Notes: generated from the sequence alone by a model not told the origin. DNA of 8,745 bases from Gammaproteobacteria bacterium (GCA_002719575.1 PBHS01000058.1:1-8745), one strand, 5' to 3'; positions 1-6,765 are shown, numbered from the stretch's first letter. A program made the numbers and translations.

Positions 1-450
1 ACTACCGAGCTGCTGCTTATCTTTGCTGCGAGAGCGCAGCATCTGAACACCATTATTAGGCCGAGGCTTGCTGAAGGAAAGTGGGTTTTATGTGATCGCT
101 TTACGGACGCGACTTATGCCTATCAGGGGGCGGGAAGAGGTTGCGACTCACAGCTAATCGGTCAGCTAGAGAGTCTTGTGCAAGGAAGTTTGAGACCCGA
201 TTTAACAGTGGTCTTCGACCTCGATCCGCGCATTGGTCTGGCGCGCGCAAGTCAGCGAGGACAATTAGACAGAATTGAGAGTCAGAATTTGGAGTTTTTT
301 CAACGCGTGCGACAAGCTTATCAGAACATTGCTTCCCGGGAGAGTGCCCGATTCTGTGTCATCGACTCGAGCAAAACTCGGGAAAATGTGAGCGTTATCC
401 TACGAGATGCACTACAGGACAAGATAAAAGAATACCTAAATGAGCAATAA
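1..450 (+). CDS. tmk: Thymidylate kinase, C-terminal 149 residues (5' end outside window)
   Basis: Thymidylate kinase phosphorylates dTMP to dTDP with ATP in the cytoplasm. The frame is open from base 1, so the N-terminus with the P-loop lies outside the window. Visible residues (window numbering) include [13 protein letters not shown] at 2-14, the DRF motif at 32-34, YQGAGRG at 41-47 (dTMP-binding region), the strand [11 protein letters not shown] at 66-76, and a LID-like segment with QRGQLDRIE at 85-93. A basic, Gln/Arg-rich LID is typical of the E. coli-type enzyme. About 60-65 residues are missing compared with the usual length of about 210. The stop overlaps the holB start, so the two genes are probably co-transcribed and translationally coupled. 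A GTG at 178 would give a 90-residue product, but the family match begins upstream of it, so it is not the start. Confidence 0.96.
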   Translation, partial: TTELLLIFAARAQHLNTIIRPRLAEGKWVLCDRFTDATYAYQGAGRGCDSQLIGQLESLVQGSLRPDLTVVFDLDPRIGLARASQRGQLDRIESQNLEFFQRVRQAYQNIASRESARFCVIDSSKTRENVSVILRDALQDKIKEYLNEQ

Positions 451-1480
451 TAAACACCTCGCATCACGAGTCCCGTTCCCTTGGCAGTCAGCACACTGGC
501 GAAGACTTGACAGGCTTCGTTTAAATAATCAGCTTGCTCATGCCTATTTGATTTCAGGCTCAGCAGGTTTGGGCTTGCTATTTTTCGTTGAGAAGTTCGC
601 CCAACTTCTGCTCTGTGCAAAATCCACGGAAGGCCGTGCATGTGGCGAATGCAAAGAATGTGTTTTGATCGAAAAAGCCTCGCATCCAGACCTGTATCGA
701 GTTCGGCCCCAAGCAGCTTCTCGTGTCGTGAAAGTCGAGCAAATTCGCAAAGCATCAGAATTTCTTGCTATGACTAGTCATTCTGGTGGTCCGAAGATTG
801 TCATCATTGAGCAATCCCATCAGATGAACCTGAATGCTGCAAACGCTATGCTGAAAACCCTTGAGGAGCCGAATCCGGAAAGCTATCTGTTTCTGGTCAC
901 GGAATCTTCCTCTGCCATGATGGCGACAGTTAGGTCTCGTTGCCAACGTCTTCAGTTCGATGTCCCGAGGTTTGAGGACTCTTTGGAGTGGCTTAGAAAC
1001 CAATTGCTAGACAACGAGGACGAAGTTAAATTGCTAGTCGCGGGGGACAATCTGCCTCTAAGAGCGCTTGAGCTTGCTAAAAGTGACGCCTATGAGGTGC
1101 AACAAAGTTTTATCGCTGATGTTTGTGACTTGCTCGTTGGCCAAAAATCAATTCGGCACTGCGTTTTGAAGGCTGCGAAGTTGGGTGAGCAAGTTGCGAT
1201 AGGCTATATGTTGCATGTCACGATACAGGCGGTTAAATCTGCAGTTAAGGGCTCAACAGAAACAAGTATGGAATGCCCGCCGCCTATTACTCATTTGGTT
1301 CATGCACTGCGCCGAACTGAGCGCAATCGCAAAGTTCAGGTTGAAGGGCTCCTCAATTTCTATCAATCCGCGTTAGAAGGACGTAAACAGCTGGCAAGTA
1401 GTTCGAACCCTAATCCCCAACTAATCATGGAGTCGCTGCTGCAGCAGTGGGCTCAAATGCCACTAGGGCTAACGACTTGA
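440..1480 (+). CDS. holB: DNA polymerase III subunit delta prime
   Basis: This is the delta prime subunit of the clamp-loader complex that places the beta sliding clamp on primed DNA. The 346-residue protein is close to the family's usual length. It starts PFPWQ near residue 12, then [13 protein letters not shown] (33-45). The latter is a degenerate Walker A that lacks the lysine, as expected for delta prime, which does not hydrolyse ATP. Four cysteines at 59, 68, 71 and 74 have the spacing of the E. coli zinc module. KTLEEP (139-144) and the SRC motif (166-168, arginine finger R167) follow. The C-terminal third is less conserved. The ATG at 440 overlaps tmk by 11 bases and has only a weak purine-rich region upstream, so coupling to tmk translation is likely. 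In many gammaproteobacteria pilZ and tatD follow holB; neither is present here. Confidence 0.95.
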   Translation: MSNNKHLASRVPFPWQSAHWRRLDRLRLNNQLAHAYLISGSAGLGLLFFVEKFAQLLLCAKSTEGRACGECKECVLIEKASHPDLYRVRPQAASRVVKVEQIRKASEFLAMTSHSGGPKIVIIEQSHQMNLNAANAMLKTLEEPNPESYLFLVTESSSAMMATVRSRCQRLQFDVPRFEDSLEWLRNQLLDNEDEVKLLVAGDNLPLRALELAKSDAYEVQQSFIADVCDLLVGQKSIRHCVLKAAKLGEQVAIGYMLHVTIQAVKSAVKGSTETSMECPPPITHLVHALRRTERNRKVQVEGLLNFYQSALEGRKQLASSSNPNPQLIMESLLQQWAQMPLGLTT

Positions 1481-1589
1481 CTCTGCCTTCCTAATCTGGA
1501 GCGAAAGACGATCAGGCCAAGCTTTTCTTTGAAATACGCGCATCGTTTGAACGATAGTCGGCTAGAACGCGTCCGCTGCAAAACTCTGG

Positions 1590-1822
1590 TCACTTACCAC
1601 TGCATTCTGAGCAAATGCACTTCACCGCGTTAATTTTTAGTCCGCGGAAAGTTGCATACAGGAGTGTTCCAAGTTCACGGCTCTCTGTTCTCACAGGGTT
1701 AACATGGGCAGCCAAAGGTGTCCACCCGACGAAGTCGCGTGTACGTGAATCAGGCGGCAGTGAGTTTTCGATTAGATTGTGAATGCGCTTCGATTATAGG
1801 ACGATTGCTGCCGTAAAATTAT
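1590..1822 (-). pseudogene. Possible broken small gene downstream of the oxidoreductase
   Basis: Seven bases after a perfect AGGAGG lies an ATA codon (1820-1822) where a start would be expected. Its frame runs only 16 codons, to a TAA at 1772-1774. A different frame, opened by a TAA at 1794-1796, then runs 67 codons to a TGA at 1590-1592. It contains FVGWTPLAAH and ends with a cysteine cluster, KCICSECSGK, which resembles a half zinc-binding site. Joining the two frames would need one ATA-to-ATG change and one frameshift and would give a protein of about 77 residues. I do not recognise a family. A 67-codon open frame can occur by chance at this base composition, so the call is weak and rests mainly on the well-placed ribosome binding site. 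Confidence 0.2.
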
Positions 1823-1829
1823 GAAAAAA

Positions 1830-1835
1830 CCTCCT
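1830..1835 (-). promoter_or_regulatory. Orphan consensus Shine-Dalgarno (AGGAGG)
   Basis: On the minus strand AGGAGG begins 5 bases after the TAA of the oxidoreductase gene and is followed, after an ideal 7-base gap, by ATA rather than ATG, GTG or TTG. No intact gene uses it. It may mark a lost downstream gene of the same transcript, or it may be chance. Confidence 0.3.
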
Positions 1836-1840
1836 CAAAG

Positions 1841-2977
1841 TTAGAGAGAGATCTGCTTGATTAACTGTGTGATGCTACTACCAATGCTCAGGCTAGCTGT
1901 GAGCCCGGGTGACTCGATGCCAAACAACTGAACTAGCCCCGGAACCCCTGACTCTTTCGGCCCAGCAATGACAAAATCGCCAGGTTGATCGCCGGGCCCG
2001 CTGATTTTAGGACGGACGCCAGCATACGCGGGCGTGAGCTTATCAGCCTCAAGCGCGGGGAAGTAGCGCCTGATTGCCTGCGCAAACGCATTGCGCTTAT
2101 TGCTCGTAATACGATAGTCAACTGCGTCAATGTATTCTGCATCAGGTCCAAATCTTAGTCGGCCGCTAAGATCCTGAGTGCTGTGAATACCCAAGCCAGC
2201 CAGCTTAGGATCAGGCAGCGGATAAATCAGATGCGTGAAGGGGTTAGTGCCCTGATAATCAAAATAATCTCCTTTGCAGAGGAATCTCCTGGGAATACAT
2301 GAAGCAGGTAAGTTCTCAATCGTCTCTGCAAGTTGCTGCGACCATAGACCAGCGCAATTAATAAACCACTTTGCCTTAAATTTGTAAGTTTTTGGCTTTC
2401 TCCCATCATAAATGCGTGTATCTAATTCAAAACCCTGCCCGTATGGGTGCACTGAAGTGATCTTGGTGCGCGGCGCGAACAGCAAGCCTTTTTGCTCACT
2501 CAAGCCCAACAGGGAGGTCATGAGTTGGTGAGAGTCGACTATCCCGGTGCTTGGTGAGAAAAGTGCGCTTTTTGCTCTGATCGCTGGCTCAGCGATTCTG
2601 ATGCGATCCTCAGTCCAGTATTCCAGATCGTGAACCCCGTTTGACTTCGCATTACGCTCTAGCGATGTGAGTGTCGTGTCGGAATCTGACTGGGATATGA
2701 TCAATTTGCCTATCTGACGATAAGGCACCCTGTAGGTATCGCAAAATTCATATAGCGACGCTTTTCCTTCTACGCATAGCTTTGCCTTGAGGCTTCCTGG
2801 GGGATAATAAATGCCTGCATGAATGACTTCACTTAGGCGACTGCTCGTGTGTTGCCCAAAACTCGATTCCTGCTCTATCAGGACAACAGAGGCTTTCGGA
2901 AAGCTTTTTAGGAGCTGGTAGGAGAGAGCTAGTCCAATAACGCCAGCGCCTCCGATACAAACGTCGAATCGATCCAT
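1841..2977 (-). CDS. FAD-dependent oxidoreductase, L-2-hydroxyglutarate dehydrogenase-like
   Basis: The 378-residue protein belongs to the DAO/L2HGDH flavoprotein superfamily. Characterised relatives (E. coli LhgO/LhgD, human L2HGDH) oxidise L-2-hydroxyglutarate to 2-oxoglutarate and pass electrons to quinones. The N-terminus has the FAD-binding GxGxxG (G10, G12, G15) with an acidic residue ending the second strand (E35). Then come SEVIHAGIYYPPGSLKAKLC (49-68), INCAGLWS (206-213), HLIYPLPDP (249-257), YAGVRPKISG (318-327) and FGIESPGLTASL (352-363), all typical of the family. There is no signal peptide or transmembrane helix. The ATG at 2977 has a short AGGA just upstream. The protein is shorter than E. 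coli LhgO, and the family includes many uncharacterised 360-400 residue proteins, so the substrate is inferred. It is divergent from gor. Leu48 sits where I expect Asn (see findings). Confidence 0.9.
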   Translation of the reverse strand: MDRFDVCIGGAGVIGLALSYQLLKSFPKASVVLIEQESSFGQHTSSRLSEVIHAGIYYPPGSLKAKLCVEGKASLYEFCDTYRVPYRQIGKLIISQSDSDTTLTSLERNAKSNGVHDLEYWTEDRIRIAEPAIRAKSALFSPSTGIVDSHQLMTSLLGLSEQKGLLFAPRTKITSVHPYGQGFELDTRIYDGRKPKTYKFKAKWFINCAGLWSQQLAETIENLPASCIPRRFLCKGDYFDYQGTNPFTHLIYPLPDPKLAGLGIHSTQDLSGRLRFGPDAEYIDAVDYRITSNKRNAFAQAIRRYFPALEADKLTPAYAGVRPKISGPGDQPGDFVIAGPKESGVPGLVQLFGIESPGLTASLSIGSSITQLIKQISL

Positions 2978-3186
2978 AGTCCTAACAATTACTCTAGAGG
3001 GCCATAGTTTCAGCAGTGGGGCTCACTGACTACTCAGAAACCATTCAATTCGTAATAGTTGCATAATATCCTGATGTGCGAATCTCTATTAGACTCAAAT
3101 ATAGACTTGTTTGTATAGGGCGGTTCCAAAGTCAGGCTGGTTCTCGAATAAGCACAGCCTAGTACTCAAGGTAATCGACGCAAAAA

Positions 3187-3233
3187 TCTGTTCTGAATGC
3201 CGCCTCCGATTGTTTTAGTGCTTCTGTTCTGAA
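3187..3233 (+). repeat. Two copies of TCTGTTCTGAA, 36 bases apart
   Basis: The 11-base sequence TCTGTTCTGAA occurs at 3187-3197 and 3223-3233. The second copy lies inside a 6-base-pair hairpin, TGCTTC-tgttct-GAAGCA (3219-3236). A T5 run follows about 6 bases later, too far for a standard terminator, and no upstream plus-strand gene needs one. The copies could be protein-binding half sites in the divergent promoter region, or chance. Confidence 0.35.
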
Positions 3234-3635
3234 GCAGTATCCTTTTTATTCGCGGCTCAAGAGTAGATTTTCGGTTAAAACTCCATCAGTCTTGCTCCCC
3301 TTAAATTTACCGATGATACGGTCGGATCTATACCGAGCACTTTGTTGCCTTCTTCGAGCCGGGAGAGGGGCCGTTTCTGGCCGGCTATGACAGTGCTCTC
3401 TCAGTGCCAGAGGATGCTCGTCAGTGCGCCTAACCATAGGGAGAAGCCTTCGCGGAATAGCGTATTTCTGAATCGCTAAGTGTAAACCGTTGAGTTTTCC
3501 GAGTTCCAACCTCGCTGTAAAACAGAAAAGGCTGATTCGTGATGTTCAGTTTCTTCAGTTCGAAACATAAAGGATCCTACATCTCGGGCCGTTGGTCAGG
3601 CATAATTACTTCAAAGCGGCGAAATCCACGATATT

Positions 3636-3642
3636 AAAAGGG
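3636..3642 (+). promoter_or_regulatory. Ribosome binding site that fixes the gor start at TTG 3652
   Basis: AAAAGGG lies 9 bases before TTG 3652. The earlier in-frame TTG at 3592 has only an AAAGGA 17 bases upstream, which is too far. Starting at 3652 gives METYDYDLFVLGAGSGG and a length of 450 residues, the same as E. coli Gor. Confidence 0.7.
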
Positions 3643-3651
3643 TACATTCGG

Positions 3652-5004
3652 TTGGAAACCTATGATTATGATTTGTTTGTCTTAGGTGCAGGTTCCGGTG
3701 GGGTCCGCGCAAGTCGAATTGCCTCCAACTTGGGTGGGCGAGTCGCTGTAGCTGAAGAACGTTATTTCGGAGGCACCTGTGTCAACGTGGGCTGTGTTCC
3801 GAAGAAGCTATACAGCTATGCCTCTCATTACAAGGATGATTTTGAGGACAGCAGGGGCTTTGGATGGAGTTTTTCAAATGTCCATTTTGACTGGGCCACA
3901 TTAAAAAAAAATAAAGATAATGAAATCAATAGACTAAGTGCCATTTATAAATCAATTCTCAATAATTCTGGTGTGACGATTTTCGAAACTCGCGCCCGGC
4001 TTTTGGGTCCGCATCATGTCAAGATAGGCGATAAAGTGTGCTCCGCTCGTTATATTCTGCTGGCTGTTGGTGGCTGGCCTTACATACCGGCCTTTGAGGG
4101 AGCAGAGTATCTGATGACTTCCAACGAGGTTTTCGCGATGGAATCGGCGCCTAAATCAATTGCCATACTTGGAGGTGGCTACATCGCTGTTGAATTCGCC
4201 TCATTCTTTTGTCGTTTGGGCGTGGACACCACGCTGATTTACCGAGGCTCTAAGCTTCTTAGAGGCTTTGACGAAGACGTAAGGGATATAATCACTAGGG
4301 AGTTAGCACGTTCGACGAACCTTTTTCTGGAAAGTGATATATCTTGCTTAAGCAACAAAAACAACTACTTAGAGGTCGATCTTACATCAGGACTGAAGCT
4401 TCAAGTTGAACAAGTGGTCGCTGCGACCGGTCGCAGACCATTGACGCAGGATCTTGGCCTTGAAAATACTGGAGTACAGCTAAATAAATATGGAGCAGTA
4501 AAGGTCGACGACCGCTTCTGTACGGCAGAGCCCACTATATTCGCCGTTGGCGACGTTATTGATCGAGTTGCGCTGACGCCTGTCGCCTTGATGGAGGGAC
4601 AATGGGTGGCGCAATCTCTTTTCGACAAGGAGATGGGATCGGTGAGTTACGAAAACATACCAACCGCTGTTTTTTGCCACCCCAACCTAGCTACTTGTGG
4701 TTACAGCGAGGAGCAAGCACGAGCGGCGGGTCTCTCGTTTGACGTTTATGAATCTAGTTTTAGGCAGCTTAAACACACGCTTAGCGGGCGCCAAGAGCAA
4801 AGCTACATTAAATTGTTAGTTAATCAGGACGATGATCGCGTTATCGGGGCTCATTTTGTCGCGCCCGACGCCGGTGAATTGATGCAGGGGGTGGCGGTTG
4901 CTATGAATTCTGGGGCAACCAAAAGTGTGTTCGATGCCACGCTTGGTATTCATCCTACTTTGGCGGAAGAGTTCGTTACCCTTCGAGAGAAGCGTGGCGC
5001 GTGA
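3652..5004 (+). CDS. gor: Glutathione reductase (NADPH)
   Basis: Cytoplasmic flavoenzyme, normally a homodimer, that reduces glutathione disulfide with NADPH and so maintains the thiol pool. Numbered from TTG 3652: FAD-binding GAGSGG (12-17); redox-active disulfide C43 and C48 in GGTCVNVGCVPKK (40-52); second dinucleotide motif GGGYIA (174-179); R198 and R204, at the positions that give E. coli Gor its NADPH preference; ATGRRP (258-263); FAVGD (297-301); and the dimer-interface active-site HPTLAEE (434-440) with H434 and E439. All key residues are present. At 450 residues it matches E. coli Gor. A longer 470-residue form from TTG 3592 adds 20 residues before the first beta strand and is less likely. 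The gene appears monocistronic: a 15-base-pair palindrome lies 66 bases past the stop, and the next gene is an unrelated recombinase. I found no clear OxyR-type site upstream. Confidence 0.95.
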   Translation: METYDYDLFVLGAGSGGVRASRIASNLGGRVAVAEERYFGGTCVNVGCVPKKLYSYASHYKDDFEDSRGFGWSFSNVHFDWATLKKNKDNEINRLSAIYKSILNNSGVTIFETRARLLGPHHVKIGDKVCSARYILLAVGGWPYIPAFEGAEYLMTSNEVFAMESAPKSIAILGGGYIAVEFASFFCRLGVDTTLIYRGSKLLRGFDEDVRDIITRELARSTNLFLESDISCLSNKNNYLEVDLTSGLKLQVEQVVAATGRRPLTQDLGLENTGVQLNKYGAVKVDDRFCTAEPTIFAVGDVIDRVALTPVALMEGQWVAQSLFDKEMGSVSYENIPTAVFCHPNLATCGYSEEQARAAGLSFDVYESSFRQLKHTLSGRQEQSYIKLLVNQDDDRVIGAHFVAPDAGELMQGVAVAMNSGATKSVFDATLGIHPTLAEEFVTLREKRGA

Positions 5005-5069
5005 CACTTCTCGTTAGATTGCCTAATTGAACCAAATTAAGGAACAAAGCTACGCTGTTACATAGTTTC

Positions 5070-5103
5070 CTTACTTCCGGTAATATAGATTACCGGAAGT
5101 AAG
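5070..5103. repeat. Perfect 15-bp inverted repeat with 4-base centre
   Basis: The left arm CTTACTTCCGGTAAT (5070-5084) and right arm ATTACCGGAAGTAAG (5089-5103) are exact reverse complements separated by ATAG. As RNA this would form a stable hairpin 66 bases after gor, but no T-run follows on either strand, so a classical intrinsic terminator is unlikely. As DNA it has the form of a large operator or of a tyrosine-recombinase core site: taking 13- or 14-base arms leaves an 8- or 6-base centre, which is the usual spacer range. I saw no second copy in the window. Confidence 0.85.
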
Positions 5104-5178
5104 AGTCAATGATATGCAATGCTACATCCAAGATCCTTAGAAGGTTTAATTCGTATTCAAATGAAGTCCATAGATGTT

Positions 5179-5199
5179 TTAGTAGCAAATTGCTACTAA
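5179..5199. repeat. Perfect 10-bp palindrome with 1-base centre
   Basis: TTAGTAGCAA (5179-5188), a single A, then TTGCTACTAA (5190-5199). The arms are exact reverse complements. A near-continuous palindrome of this size suits the operator of a dimeric regulator better than an RNA hairpin, because there is no room for a loop without unpairing the centre. No matching regulator gene is present in the window. Confidence 0.75.
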
Positions 5200-5317
5200 G
5201 CGCACACAACGGACCAAGTGAAATAAGGCCGAAACTCCGTATCGAGAATACACAAGAGATCTGATCGGAGTCCGGGAATTACACCTGGTAAAGATGTTTG
5301 TTTATTAACCGACTAAA

Positions 5318-5348
5318 TTGATGAGTTTGTGTTATCCACAGCTATAAA
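5318..5348 (+). promoter_or_regulatory. Possible sigma-70 promoter of the recombinase
   Basis: TTGATG (5318-5323) and TATAAA (5343-5348) could form -35 and -10 boxes with a 19-base spacer, slightly longer than optimal, 48 bases before the ATG. AT-rich DNA yields such pairs readily, so this is tentative. Confidence 0.3.
5332..5340 (+). promoter_or_regulatory. Consensus DnaA box TTATCCACA
   Basis: This is an exact match to the high-affinity E. coli DnaA box. It falls between the proposed -35 and -10 boxes of the recombinase and next to a very AT-rich stretch (5343-5381). A single box does not make an origin. DnaA binding here could instead affect transcription of the recombinase. I found no cluster of further boxes nearby. 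Confidence 0.45.
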
Positions 5349-5395
5349 TTTTTCTACTAAAAATAATAAATTCAATATTTTAAGAGGATTTACTC

Positions 5396-6598
5396 ATGTC
5401 GGTAGAAAGGAGTCCTGTTGCATTTTTCGATACATTAGAAGAAATGCGTAATCCTTTCAAAGAGCCTGTGACGTCCGTAGATCATTTGATGCCAAACCCG
5501 CCTGTTGATGCCCTCCTCGATTATCAGCATGCCAGCGAATTCGTTTATAGTTATCGAGGTAGTCCCGATACATTCAGCACTTATCGGCGCGAAATAGAGC
5601 ATTTCTTACATTGGTGTTGGCTTGTTGCTCACAAATCGCTTACGCAGGTGGTTCGCGAGGACATCGAGACGTATGTTGAGTTCAGCGAACATCCGCCAGC
5701 TGGCTGGATAGGTAAGAAAAACGTACCCAGGCTGCTGAATAAAGATGGGGTAAGGGTAAACAACCCTGATTGGCGTCCTTATGTCTGTCAGCAGGGCGAA
5801 TACGTAGCTTCTCAGTCAACAATACAGAGTATGTTCAGTGTTTTGAGCAGTTTTTTTAATTTTCTCATTCAAGAAAGTTTCCTCTCAGCCAATCCAGTGT
5901 CGCAGATGCGGCAGAAGAGCAAATACATAAAAAAGCGTCAGTCGCATGGTAAAATCCGACGCTTATCGCCCTTACAGTGGGATTATGTGAACGATGCTGC
6001 ACTTAGTCTGGCCAATAACCAGCCCGCTGTGCATGAGCGCACTTTGTTCATCATGAGTGCCTTGTTCGCTATGTATCTGAGGGTTTCTGAGCTGGTCGAG
6101 ACTCCCCGCTGGCGCCCAACCATGGGGCATTTCCAGATGGACCAGGAAGGTAATTGGTGGTTTCTGACGGTAGGTAAAGGCAATAAGGAAAGGGAGGTTT
6201 CCGTCAGCGATGCTATGCTCGAAGCGCTAAAGCGCTACCGCTTGTCCCGAGGTCTTCCTGCCCTGCCTGCTCCGGGTGATTCCACTCCATTGATTCATAA
6301 AACCCGCGGTAAGGGGGGGATTTCTTCGACGCGACAAATTAGAAGTATTGTTCAGCATTGCTTCGATACAGCTGTTGTCAGTATGCGCGCGGATGGCTTT
6401 ACAGAGGATGCTGAACGCCTATGCGATGCCACTGTCCATTGGTTGCGGCACACCGGTATATCTGAAGACGTGAAGCACAGACCGAGGGAGCACGTCAGAG
6501 ATGACGCCGGTCATGGTTCGAGCGCAACCACCGATCGGTATGTAGATGTGGAAAGAGCCGAGCGTCACGCCTCCGCTCGTGACAAACTGATTCGCTAG
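5396..6598 (+). CDS. Solitary tyrosine recombinase / site-specific integrase
   Basis: The 400-residue protein has a core-binding (SAM-like) N-terminal domain at about 38-180 and a catalytic domain at about 185-395. The tyrosine recombinase residues are all visible: R229 in MYLRVSEL, K261 in VGKGNKE, H348 and R351 in HWLRH, H373 in DDAGH, and nucleophile Y382 in TTDRYV. The C-terminal blocks GISEDVKHRPREHVRDDAGH and RHASAR, and the PAGWIGKKNVPRLLNKDG insertion near 101-118, match a family of roughly 400-residue stand-alone integrases that I recall from gammaproteobacteria; it is distinct from the roughly 300-residue XerC/XerD. The ATG at 5396 has AAGAGGA 7 bases upstream. No excisionase, phage gene, transposase or cargo is next to it, and it sits between gor and prc. 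Its substrate site is unknown; the palindrome at 5070-5103 is a candidate. The protein is apparently intact. Confidence 0.93.
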   Translation: MSVERSPVAFFDTLEEMRNPFKEPVTSVDHLMPNPPVDALLDYQHASEFVYSYRGSPDTFSTYRREIEHFLHWCWLVAHKSLTQVVREDIETYVEFSEHPPAGWIGKKNVPRLLNKDGVRVNNPDWRPYVCQQGEYVASQSTIQSMFSVLSSFFNFLIQESFLSANPVSQMRQKSKYIKKRQSHGKIRRLSPLQWDYVNDAALSLANNQPAVHERTLFIMSALFAMYLRVSELVETPRWRPTMGHFQMDQEGNWWFLTVGKGNKEREVSVSDAMLEALKRYRLSRGLPALPAPGDSTPLIHKTRGKGGISSTRQIRSIVQHCFDTAVVSMRADGFTEDAERLCDATVHWLRHTGISEDVKHRPREHVRDDAGHGSSATTDRYVDVERAERHASARDKLIR

Positions 6599-6743
6599 CA
6601 AACTTATATCTTATTATGCACGTACCTTCATATACCTCTATCATTGCATCTGGTTTTTTTCTACTATGCCCTCCGGGCGTGGCGTGTGCTTTGACCACTC
6701 CGAGCAAATGGCCTCTCTCATGTGGTGGTAAAGAATAATCTGT

Positions 6744-6765
6744 GTGCGTTTGCTTCTTCACGCAC
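6744..6765 (+). other. Small stem-loop in the prc leader
   Basis: GTGCGT (6744-6749) and ACGCAC (6760-6765) are exact reverse complements with a 10-base loop, 45 bases before the prc start. A looser stem with a bulge, CTTTGACCAC/GTGGTAAAG, lies at 6689-6733. Neither is followed by a T-run. The rest of the 212-base recombinase-prc spacer holds a T7 run (6654-6660) without a convincing stem, and no gene. Confidence 0.3.

Larger units (their letters stand above)
1481..1840. other. Spacer between holB and the oxidoreductase, no intact gene recognised
   Basis: This 360-base stretch separates two convergent genes. I see no intact gene, no RNA gene and no clear hairpin plus T-run terminator for either neighbour. 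I looked for remnants of pilZ, a common neighbour of holB, and found none. The only notable structure is on the minus strand: a perfect ribosome binding site just past the oxidoreductase stop, followed by an interrupted open frame, described separately as a possible pseudogene. Confidence 0.6.
2978..3651. other. Long divergent spacer between the oxidoreductase and gor
   Basis: This stretch must contain the promoters of two divergent genes, but I see no convincing -35/-10 pair for either. It holds a pair of 11-base direct repeats with a small hairpin (3187-3236) and a GC-richer patch around 3355-3430. That patch has a 6-base inverted repeat, AGCCGG/CCGGCT, at 3357-3362 and 3381-3386. A minus-strand open frame of 87 codons (3246-3509, TTG start) and shorter plus-strand frames overlap that patch. 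None looks like a known protein or has a well-placed ribosome binding site, so I do not call them genes. Confidence 0.5.
5005..5395. other. AT-rich structured spacer before the recombinase
   Basis: This 391-base spacer holds two perfect inverted repeats (5070-5103 and 5179-5199), a consensus DnaA box (5332-5340) and a possible promoter, and it becomes very AT-rich just before the recombinase. A 51-codon open frame (5109-5264) starts next to the first palindrome but resembles nothing I know, so I do not call it a gene. The recombinase itself has a good ribosome binding site, AAGAGGA at 5382-5388. Confidence 0.6.

Noticed and set aside
440..1480. Loss of the Walker A lysine in HolB as a damaging mutation
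   Set aside because: Delta prime subunits normally lack a functional Walker A; the zinc cysteines and SRC motif are intact, so this is the expected state.
3219..3250. Hairpin followed by T5 as an intrinsic terminator
   Set aside because: The T-run is about 6 bases beyond a 6-pair stem, and no plus-strand gene lies upstream within a sensible distance.
3427..3495. attC-like ends GCCTAAC and GTTGAGT 69 bases apart, suggesting an integron site
   Set aside because: The two ends pair poorly, inner conserved boxes are not visible, and the recombinase here lacks the context and features of an integron integrase locus. Such degenerate 7-base matches are common.
3246..3509. An 87-codon minus-strand open frame with a TTG start in the divergent spacer
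   Set aside because: No properly spaced ribosome binding site (GAGG abuts the start), an Arg-rich product with no recognisable motif, and competing open frames on the other strand.
5109..5264. A 51-codon open frame starting ATG next to the 15-bp palindrome
   Set aside because: Its upstream purines lie within the palindrome arm, the composition is ordinary, and the product resembles no family I know. It also reads across the second palindrome, so it is more likely chance.
5318..5381. A replication origin based on the DnaA box and AT-rich stretch
   Set aside because: Only one box is present, with no cluster, iterons or replication initiator gene, so only the single site is reported.
6616..6660. 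ATGCA/TGCAT repeat before a T7 run as a terminator for the recombinase
   Set aside because: The stem is only 5 weak pairs with a 24-base loop and is separated from the T-run, so it is not a credible intrinsic terminator.
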